From Bacillota bacterium (lineage in GTDB: Bacteria > Bacillota > Clostridia > Oscillospirales > Ruminococcaceae): a stretch of DNA of 6,706 nucleotides. The stretch covers positions 1 through 6,706 of the forward strand of contig JAEXNS010000158.1 of assembly GCA_023439605.1 (NCBI GenBank), written 5' to 3'. Both the position numbers and the translations under genes were made by a program. The notes under the pieces were generated by a model. That model was not told the DNA's origin, ran no database searches, and saw nothing but the letters and a program-made list of their open reading frames with translations. Of the stretch, positions 1 through 4,861 are shown in pieces (the first letter of the stretch is position 1; the number at the start of each line of letters is the position of its first letter).

Positions 1-1949
1 ATGTAATAATTAACACCCAATTTACTTGCCCTTTTAACTGTATTTTCATCTTTTAAATAAGATAAAAAAATATATGGAATATTTTTAGTATTAGAATTCA
101 ACAAAAGCTTTTCTCTAATTAAAAAACCATCCATTTTAGGTAGCATAATTTCGGAAACAATTAAATCCGGACTATCTGTTAATATTGTTTCAATTGCTTT
201 TTCTCCATCATTTGCAAAAAGAACTTCAAAACCTAAATTCTCTAGAAAATCCGTCAATACTTCTAAGCTTATAAAGTCAGTATCTATAATTAAAATTTTA
301 TTTTTAAATTTAGATTTTATCAAATTATTTGATTCAAAACAAACTGTATTTTGGAATTTACTTTGGGATAAATATACTCTCTTTAAAGCTAAATCATATA
401 TAGATTTATCAAGTTCTACTGTATATAAATTATCCCTCTTTACTTCGTTTAAAGATGAAAGTCCAATGGAAATAGTTATTTTTTCAATAAATTTTTCTGA
501 TTCAAAAATTGCATTTCTCAATTCTTCAGCAAAAATTATTGCATCATTTTTTTCAATATGAGGAATATAGATAGCTATTAAAAAACCCTCTAATCTAAAA
601 AATATTTCATTGCCTTTTTTTATTTCATTTAAAATACAAACAATATTTCTCAATATTTCATCTAACTCATTTTCTCCATAAGTCTCTTTCAGTCTTAACA
701 AACCATCTACAGATACTATAAGTAAACTAGGATTTTGAATTGAGTTTTCATTTATAATACTATTTATTTCATTATATAAATAATTCTTAAAAAAATTAAA
801 ATTATATAACTTAGTAATAGAGCACTTTGTTAGTTTTTCATCTGCTTCCATTAAACTATTGTTTAACCTATTATTAATTTGTTTTAAAATTTGATTTTCC
901 TTATTTAAACCTAACGATTTCTGTTCTGCTTTTTTTAAGTTTGAATAAAAAACAATTGGCATTTCTATTTCATATTCCTTAACTAGAGTTTTAACAAAAG
1001 GTTCAATCACCATCAACCATTCCAATCCTTTTTTGGCAATTACTTTTTCAAAAATCAAATTCCATAAAGTATTTCCTGTGTAATTATAGTCTGATATTTC
1101 TAAGTTGTCATCTATTTTCAAGTCCATATCTTTTATAACATCTAGTATTTCATCTTTACTAAATACTAGAGCAAATCTTTTTATAATACTACTACAAATA
1201 AAACTATATCCACCAGATTTTATTATACTTTTCTTTATAGGATTTACAAAGCTACCACATTCTAAATCTCTAAGAGCTTTTATGTAAGTTATCACTTTAT
1301 CTTTTATTATAGATCCATGTTGTGGAGCAATCATAGTTATATCCATATTCAAAAAAATCTCCATAACCGACCTCATAATTTCATGCGATGGCATATAGTG
1401 TTCGTGAAAAGTTTTCATTCTTTCAATATACTCTTCATCCGCATAAAGAGACCATTTATTTGAGAAAGCACCAAATAAATCACTTGAAAATAAAATTTTA
1501 CTTTCATTATCATAAGTAGTTATTGCACCTGGAAAATGAAGATATGGTGTCATTACAAAAGTTAAAATTCTTCCTGATTTAAGAGCCAGTTTAAATTCAT
1601 TTTTATTCACAATATAAAAATCTGATTTTACTCCATAAAACTTTATAAGTACTTGTGCACGCCAATGAGTGACAATCTTAAAATTACATCCTTTAGCTTC
1701 AAAAAGAGGAACCGCTGAACAAAAATCAGGATCTTGATGATGCAAAATAACATATTTTATTTTTTCTATTGGTATTATATCTGTTATGTTTTTATAAACG
1801 TACTCAAAATCCAAAACTGAACCTGGATCTATTAAAACCGCCTCTTCTCCATCAACTATCAAATATGGATTACAGTTTAAACCTAAATTTTGACCACCTT
1901 CACCAACCCAATATATATTTTTAAAAATTTCTTCCGTTTTATTATTCAT
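1..1949 (-). CDS. ODP-type MBL/diiron sensor with degenerate GGDEF and receiver domains (3'-partial)
   Basis: The frame is open for 649 codons from ATG at 1949, with AAGGA 5 nt upstream, and runs off the window, so the C-terminus is missing. Seen: residues 1-250 are a metallo-beta-lactamase fold of the flavodiiron/ODP class. It has HHQDPDF (70-76), H138, D157 and APQHGS with H211, matching the diiron ligand set HxExDH...H...D...H. E is replaced by D73 and the last H of the first motif by F76. The flavodoxin domain of true flavodiiron proteins is absent. Residues 250-385 are an unassigned, mostly helical linker. Residues 390-545 are GGDEF-like (ITKLYN at 398-403, ITISIGLSS near the end), but the signature reads RLEGFLI (472-478), so cyclase activity is unlikely. 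Residues 571-649 are receiver-like: D576 is kept, its acidic partner is T577, and the phosphoacceptor is E620 in SEIMLPKMDG. Known: ODP proteins bind O2 or NO at a diiron site and act in signalling. Inference: an oxygen, NO or redox sensor with pseudo-output domains. Confidence 0.88.
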   Translation of the reverse strand, partial: MNNKTEEIFKNIYWVGEGGQNLGLNCNPYLIVDGEEAVLIDPGSVLDFEYVYKNITDIIPIEKIKYVILHHQDPDFCSAVPLFEAKGCNFKIVTHWRAQVLIKFYGVKSDFYIVNKNEFKLALKSGRILTFVMTPYLHFPGAITTYDNESKILFSSDLFGAFSNKWSLYADEEYIERMKTFHEHYMPSHEIMRSVMEIFLNMDITMIAPQHGSIIKDKVITYIKALRDLECGSFVNPIKKSIIKSGGYSFICSSIIKRFALVFSKDEILDVIKDMDLKIDDNLEISDYNYTGNTLWNLIFEKVIAKKGLEWLMVIEPFVKTLVKEYEIEMPIVFYSNLKKAEQKSLGLNKENQILKQINNRLNNSLMEADEKLTKCSITKLYNFNFFKNYLYNEINSIINENSIQNPSLLIVSVDGLLRLKETYGENELDEILRNIVCILNEIKKGNEIFFRLEGFLIAIYIPHIEKNDAIIFAEELRNAIFESEKFIEKITISIGLSSLNEVKRDNLYTVELDKSIYDLALKRVYLSQSKFQNTVCFESNNLIKSKFKNKILIIDTDFISLEVLTDFLENLGFEVLFANDGEKAIETILTDSPDLIVSEIMLPKMDGFLIREKLLLNSNTKNIPYIFLSYLKDENTVKRASKLGVNYY

Positions 1950-1983
1950 ATAAATCCTTCTTTCTAATGTTTTAAATTGCTAT

Positions 1984-2012
1984 TATTTATCATATTATAT
2001 TAATCGTAACAA
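1984..2012 (-). promoter_or_regulatory. Possible promoter of the ODP sensor gene
   Basis: On the minus strand TTGTTA (2012-2007) lies 17 nt from TAAATA (1989-1984), about 35 nt upstream of the start codon. The -35 is fair and the -10 is poor, in a very AT-rich stretch. The position makes sense because a terminator ends the preceding flavodoxin gene just upstream, so the ODP gene probably needs its own promoter. Confidence 0.35.
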
Positions 2013-2017
2013 AGCAT

Positions 2018-2073
2018 TAAAAATAAATAACGCTTCCAAAATAATGTGATAAGACCACATCATTTTAGAAGCG
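2018..2073 (-). terminator. Rho-independent terminator of the flavodoxin gene
   Basis: Arms 2031-2048 and 2056-2073 form an 18-bp stem with a 7-nt loop, starting 12 nt after the flavodoxin stop. In minus-strand RNA both imperfect positions become G-U wobbles. In plus-strand RNA the same positions would be C-A mismatches, so the element is polarised toward minus-strand transcription. A U-rich run (2030 down to 2019) follows the stem. Confidence 0.85.
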
Positions 2074-2085
2074 TATAATAAAATT

Positions 2086-2562
2086 TTAAATATTCTTTAT
2101 TAATTGTGATGCAAAATTTTCTGCTCTTTTTAAGTCACTTGTATTTGGTTTTCCCTTATTCATTCCGCCAAATAATTTTAGTATACTATTTGTATTAAAT
2201 CCTGCACAACTAAATTCATCTATAATAACATAACCTTTAGAAATTAAAATATCTCTCAATGCCTTATGGTCCTTATACATTTTCGTTTCATTATAAATCC
2301 CACTTGTTGAAAATATAAATGCTTTTTTATTTATCACTTGAGGAAACGAGCTTACCATTTCAAGTAAAGGTGCATAATGTTTCCCACTATCGATACCTGC
2401 TCCAAATCCAATTAAATCATACTCATTTAAATCATATTGTTTTTTATCATCTAAATTTTTTATGTCTGCATTAATGGTATTTGCTATTGCCTTTGCTATT
2501 TTTTCTGTATTTTTATGATGATATGAGTAAATAAATACAGCTGATGATACTTTATTTTCCAT
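2086..2562 (-). CDS. Flavodoxin-like protein
   Basis: A 158-residue single-domain flavodoxin-fold protein, presumably a cytosolic FMN-binding electron carrier or quinone/flavin-type reductase. Seen: the N-terminal strand and phosphate-binding loop read VFIYSYHHKNTEKIA (9-23). The hydrophobic core strand is YDLIGFGAGI (48-57), and FSTSGIY (84-90) lies in the position of the flavin-contacting loop. The C-terminal signature CAGFNTNSILKLFGGMNKG (119-137), followed by KPNTSDLKRAENFA, is typical of a clostridial flavodoxin subfamily rather than classical FldA. The start is fixed by AGAGGT (2574-2569), 6 nt upstream of ATG. It lies downstream of the XRE regulator gene, separated by a folded 132-nt element, and upstream of the ODP sensor gene. 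Flavodiiron enzymes normally carry a flavodoxin domain that the neighbouring ODP protein lacks, so a partnership is possible but inferred. The family call is firm; substrate and partner are unknown. Confidence 0.88.
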   Translation of the reverse strand: MENKVSSAVFIYSYHHKNTEKIAKAIANTINADIKNLDDKKQYDLNEYDLIGFGAGIDSGKHYAPLLEMVSSFPQVINKKAFIFSTSGIYNETKMYKDHKALRDILISKGYVIIDEFSCAGFNTNSILKLFGGMNKGKPNTSDLKRAENFASQLIKNI

Positions 2563-2578
2563 AATTATACCTCTTTTT

Positions 2579-2710
2579 TTACTATTCAGCTATATGTACA
2601 AAGCAGAGATATTTTACCGAAGGTCCAAGGTGACTGGAAAGCCCAGTCGACTCCGCAGAGTCGAAACTCCTATAAAATCGTAAACTTTACCTTTATTGGC
2701 TGAATAGTAA
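2579..2710. repeat. Inverted-repeat-bounded, GC-rich folded element (structured leader RNA or MITE)
   Basis: A perfect 12-bp inverted repeat (TTACTATTCAGC at 2579-2590; its complement at 2699-2710) encloses about 108 nt. The core 2601-2670 is 51% G+C by count in a strongly AT-rich setting. Inside are a pairing of 2611-2616 with 2673-2678, a 6-bp hairpin (2632-2637/2643-2648, 5-nt loop) and an adjacent 5-bp hairpin (2649-2653/2658-2662, loop CGCA). Together these give a three-way-junction-like fold. On the minus strand it forms the leader of the flavodoxin gene and ends 5 nt before its AGAGGT site. A mobile-element reading also works: TA flanks each end if the terminal repeats are CTATTCAGC. 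It contains no open frame of note, and I do not recognise it as any riboswitch class I know. Confidence 0.7.
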
Positions 2711-2732
2711 CATTTTTTTATTTATTATTTTT

Positions 2733-2957
2733 CTATTCGTCATTTTTTTGTATTTCAAATACATCATTAATTGATACACCAAATACATCTGCTATTCTAA
2801 ATGCCATTTCTAGTGAAGGTGAATATTTTTCCGATTCAATAGCTATAATAGTTTGACGAGAAGAACCAACACGTTCTGCAAGTTCTTGTTGGGTCATTTC
2901 ATTTGCCAAAAAACGTAATGTTCTTATTTTATTTTTTATTATTAATTTCTTACTCAT
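2733..2957 (-). CDS. Small XRE-family HTH transcriptional regulator
   Basis: A 74-residue protein that is almost only a helix-turn-helix domain. Seen: MTQQELAERVGSSRQTIIAI (residues 21-40) is the Cro/C1-type HTH, followed by SLEMAFRIADVFGVSINDVF, the usual last helices of the short YgzD-like XRE group. The start is taken at ATG 2957 because it gives the overlap ATGAGTAA with the stop of the upstream membrane-protein gene, which suggests translational coupling. An earlier TTG at 2969 would add four residues (LAFL) and has no better ribosome site. Known: such regulators are often encoded with a small membrane protein and repress their own operon. Inference: autorepression at the promoter at 3477-3505. 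What signal it answers to cannot be seen. Confidence 0.9.
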   Translation of the reverse strand: MSKKLIIKNKIRTLRFLANEMTQQELAERVGSSRQTIIAIESEKYSPSLEMAFRIADVFGVSINDVFEIQKNDE

Positions 2958-3441
2958 GAGAAACGCCAACTTTGTAATAATATATTATAGCCACACCTTC
3001 ACAAAAGCTACCAAAACACATGGAAAAGAAAATAATGTTTATCATTACTGCAATAGAATAACCTAAAACAACCGCTATCATTGCAGCTACAAAACCAATA
3101 CCAGTAAATGCATAGCTTATTTTTGCAGTTTTTAATTCAATAAGTCTATCCATTTCATCAGTACAAGATATTGTTTTCATTTTATTTATTATAGATTTTT
3201 TACTTTGATTTTTTTCTTTGGATATAATCAAGTATTCTCCTATATAAATAACTATTTTTGTAATTACAGTAATAATAATACCTATCAAAATGAAAAATAA
3301 TACTGCACCTGCCCAAAATTTAATATTATCATTTTCAATATTTTTGTTATTGTAAGAATCAAAAGCATATATGCAATACCCCACAATAACCAACAACATA
3401 GTTCCTAAACCTCCAAAAGCTCTCTTTTCATTATATGACAT
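2950..3441 (-). CDS. Four-helix membrane protein, partner of the XRE regulator
   Basis: A 163-residue integral membrane protein of no family I recognise. Seen: hydrophobic segments at about 10-27, 42-68, 107-131 and 132-156. A basic, soluble central loop lies between segments 2 and 3 (about 74-106, with KEKNQSKKSIINKMK). No catalytic motif is evident. The start is fixed by a perfect AAGGAGG (3455-3449), 7 nt before ATG 3441. It is the first gene of a two-gene operon, and its stop overlaps the start of the HTH gene by 8 bases. Known: many Firmicutes have pairs of a short XRE regulator and a multi-spanning membrane protein, in which the membrane protein may sense a signal or sequester the regulator. 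Applying that to this pair is inference. Confidence 0.85.
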   Translation of the reverse strand: MSYNEKRAFGGLGTMLLVIVGYCIYAFDSYNNKNIENDNIKFWAGAVLFFILIGIIITVITKIVIYIGEYLIISKEKNQSKKSIINKMKTISCTDEMDRLIELKTAKISYAFTGIGFVAAMIAVVLGYSIAVMINIIFFSMCFGSFCEGVAIIYYYKVGVSHE

Positions 3442-3476
3442 AAATAAACCTCCTTAATGTTAATTTCTATAAACGT

Positions 3477-3505
3477 ATTGTATCATATAATTTACATAAT
3501 GTCAA
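3477..3505 (-). promoter_or_regulatory. Strong sigma-A-type promoter of the membrane protein-XRE operon
   Basis: TTGACA (3505-3500), a 17-nt spacer and TACAAT (3482-3477) form a near-consensus vegetative promoter, about 36 nt upstream of the start codon at 3441. A promoter this strong in front of a small regulator usually means it is held down by a repressor, most simply by the XRE protein of the same operon. Confidence 0.85.
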
Positions 3506-3518
3506 GTATTCTTTACAT
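3491..3518. promoter_or_regulatory. Candidate operator: repeated TTTACAT around the -35
   Basis: TTTACAT occurs at 3491-3497 and 3512-3518, spaced exactly 21 bp apart (two helical turns). The first copy is part of a small palindrome, ACATAATGT (3494-3502), that overlaps the -35 hexamer. This layout suits side-by-side repressor dimers, plausibly of the downstream XRE protein. The region is AT-rich, so chance repeats are possible. Confidence 0.4.
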
Positions 3519-3527
3519 TTTTATTAA

Positions 3528-3571
3528 AATTAATCTTACTTTTAATAAATTCATTAAAAGTAAGATTAATT
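3528..3571 (-). terminator. Perfect 19-bp hairpin at the end of the YolD-like remnant
   Basis: Arms 3528-3546 and 3553-3571 are perfectly complementary with a 6-nt loop. The upstream arm overlaps the stop codon (3568-3566) of the YolD-like remnant. The stem is AT-rich, and the downstream run on the minus strand is broken (TTAATAAAAATG), so it is a weak intrinsic terminator. It may equally protect the 3' end or insulate the next promoter at 3505. Confidence 0.55.
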
Positions 3572-3954
3572 ACACCCTATACTATAAATATCTTTTATCT
3601 TTATTATATTTCCGTCTGTAAATTTAACTGTAAATTCGTATTCATCTATCCTCTTTATAGAGCCACTTATACTTTTATATGAGCCCCCTGATTTTCTTTC
3701 ATCCTGAACATAATATTTAATAGTTACAAATGGATTTTCACAAATGTTTTCCTTAATGATTTGCAATTTCTCATTTATAATAGATTTTTCATCCTCAGTA
3801 GTATAATTCTTTCCTCTGTCAACCTTGCTGTTTCATTTATTTCTGAATCATATCTGGACAAAGCAGCAAATGCTGAAAATTGTGCAACTCTATTTTTTAT
3901 TGACATTTGTGGATGTACTATTGAAACATCGTGAGGAAGATTTATTATATCTTC
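3566..3954 (-). pseudogene. YolD-like family gene, decayed (no start, frameshifted)
   Basis: Two minus-strand frames together give one YolD-like protein of about 130 residues. The N-terminal part (from 3954) reads EDIINLPHDVSIVHPQMS, then AQFSAFAALSRYDSEINETA. This is the family's conserved opening, normally near PHHVS..HPQMS..RAAQF.PFAALTGYD...ETARLT. The frame then shifts near 3819-3825, and the C-terminal part continues with DEKSIINEKLQIIKEN (TTG at 3766) and ends at 3566. Restoring one A in the run after GAG GAA would join them as TEEKNYTTEDEKS. The first frame is also preceded directly by an in-frame TAG (3957-3955) with no start codon or ribosome site, so there are at least two lesions. 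Known: YolD-like proteins are often encoded beside Y-family (UmuC/DinB-like) polymerases; none is present here. The short C-terminal frame alone has no credible start and should not be taken as a gene. Confidence 0.8.
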
Positions 3955-4012
3955 CTAATAATATTTCAAACCACAATTTTTGAAAAAACAAGTAAAACTT
4001 TAAATTTATTTA

Positions 4013-4474
4013 TCAACTTAGCCATTCACTAACAACTTTAACCGGATGTTGAATTTCCTTAGCTATTTCTTCTATTAAAAATCCATTTTTAAAATATCTC
4101 CTTGCTATAGAGTCCATAGCCTCACCAATCTCTATTATATGATAATCAGGGTCATAAATACGAATAACACGCTGTTTCCATTCATATATTTTTTCTTCAT
4201 GAACATACTCAACATTAACATGATTCTTTAATTTATTTATAAAGTCATCAAAGTCATCAACCTCAAAATAAAGCTCCATATTATTTGATTTTTTAATTAT
4301 ACTTTCTTCAGAACTTCCAATAAGCCAACCAAAATTTTGTTGCAATGCAAATCCACCACTCATTGTAACATTCCACCCTAAATCCATAACTACCGTTTGA
4401 TTAAATATATTTTCATAAAATCGCTTTGACACTTCAATATCCTTTACAGCAAGTAATGCAAGTTTAAACTTCAT
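4013..4474 (-). CDS. VOC (glyoxalase/bleomycin-resistance fold) protein with C-terminal helical extension
   Basis: A 153-residue protein. Residues 1-118 are one VOC module: strand and helix KLALLAVKDIEVSKRFYENI (4-23), a second half from MELYFEVDDFDDFINKL (66-82), and the closing strands RVIRIYDPDYHIIEIGE (102-118). The His/Gln metal ligand usual on the first strand is not there, while the C-terminal Glu of the last strand is kept, so metal-dependent catalysis is doubtful. Residues 120-153 add an extension (LIEEIAKEIQHPVKVVSEWL) that looks like a small HTH-like helical unit and is not part of the standard fold. ATG 4474 has GGGGAG upstream, and the start lies inside the preceding DUF3795 gene (11-base overlap, ending in TAA 4466-4464), so the two are co-translated. 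Known VOC proteins include isomerases, dioxygenases and drug-binding resistance proteins. The specific role is unknown. Confidence 0.85.
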   Translation of the reverse strand: MKFKLALLAVKDIEVSKRFYENIFNQTVVMDLGWNVTMSGGFALQQNFGWLIGSSEESIIKKSNNMELYFEVDDFDDFINKLKNHVNVEYVHEEKIYEWKQRVIRIYDPDYHIIEIGEAMDSIARRYFKNGFLIEEIAKEIQHPVKVVSEWLS

Positions 4475-4742
4475 TATTCATCTCCCCTATTTTCCACTTT
4501 ATGCACTGTTTTATTCTCTTACCATCATCGCCCTGTTCTTTATCAAATGCAAATGAATTTATAGTTTCGCATGGAAAAGCTTCACAAAACCCACAATTTT
4601 CGATTTTTTTACTTTCACAACAAGATTTAACTGGACAAGAATCTCCCCAAAATGGTTTGTTGATATTCACACAGCCACAACACCCCATACTTTCTTTGTA
4701 TTCACATTCACTACATAAAATTCCACATCTTGATTCAATCAT
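4464..4742 (-). CDS. Cysteine-rich DUF3795-type protein
   Basis: A 92-residue protein with 13 cysteines (6, 10, 13, 21, 22, 24, 36, 41, 42, 50, 53, 58, 80). The opening CGILCSECEY matches the DUF3795 hallmark (CGLxCxxCxxY), and the later ENCGFCEAFPCETI matches its second half (CxxCxxFPCE). The cysteine pairs and their spacing suggest zinc or iron-sulfur binding in the cytosol, because there is no signal peptide. The function of the family is not established. It is the first gene of an operon with the VOC protein, whose start overlaps its end. ATG 4742 has a modest site (GTAGGT) upstream. Its promoter lies within a long perfect palindrome, so expression is probably under specific control. Confidence 0.88.
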   Translation of the reverse strand: MIESRCGILCSECEYKESMGCCGCVNINKPFWGDSCPVKSCCESKKIENCGFCEAFPCETINSFAFDKEQGDDGKRIKQCIKWKIGEMNNEV

Positions 4743-4769
4743 GTTTTTACCTACTTTCTTTTTTATATA

Positions 4770-4820
4770 ATTATATCATCTCAAATATGACAACAATATG
4801 TCATATTTGAGATGATATAA
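4770..4820 (-). promoter_or_regulatory. Promoter embedded in a perfect 22-bp inverted repeat (likely operator)
   Basis: Arms 4771-4792 and 4799-4820 are perfect complements around a 6-nt centre, with the core TATGACA-N6-TGTCATA. A consensus -10, TATAAT (minus strand, 4775-4770), sits at the gene-proximal edge. The best -35 at 16-17 nt spacing is weak (ATTGTT or TATTGT) and lies in the centre of the dyad. Neither side is followed by a U-run, so this is not an intrinsic terminator. The layout suits a dimeric regulator covering the -35 to -10 region of the DUF3795-VOC operon. The cognate regulator is not evident in the window. Confidence 0.65.
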
Positions 4821-4858
4821 AAAATATACGGACACCCTATTAGAAATGTCCGTATATT
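4818..4858 (-). terminator. Rho-independent terminator of the substrate-binding lipoprotein gene
   Basis: A 12-bp perfect stem (4823-4834 with 4847-4858) with a 12-nt loop, beginning 3 nt after the stop codon of the lipoprotein gene. A run of U residues (4824 down to 4819, broken only by the end of the stem) follows. It abuts the palindrome of the next promoter at 4820. Confidence 0.85.
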
Positions 4859-4861
4859 ATA

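Noticed and set aside
1105..1287. Plus-strand frame of 60 codons
   Set aside because: It lies wholly antisense to the ODP gene with a Ser/Ile/Leu-rich product; it is a codon-composition shadow.
2579..2710. Known riboswitch (c-di-GMP, FMN, cobalamin, SAM, ZTP and others) or a group I intron/IStron fragment
   Set aside because: None of the conserved cores I know could be found on either strand, and it is too short for a group I intron.
2957..2969. TTG at 2969 as start of the XRE gene
   Set aside because: ATG 2957 gives the standard ATGAGTAA coupling and the usual family N-terminus.
3566..3766. Stand-alone 66-codon minus-strand gene
   Set aside because: It begins at TTG with no ribosome site and is plainly the C-terminal part of the frameshifted YolD-like gene.
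3964..3985. 7-bp hairpin downstream of the VOC gene as a terminator
   Set aside because: The stem is short and AT-only apart from one C-G pair, with no U-run on the minus strand; too weak to call.
4501..4770. Plus-strand frame of 89 codons
   Set aside because: It is antisense to the well-supported DUF3795 gene, has no ribosome site and gives a low-complexity product.
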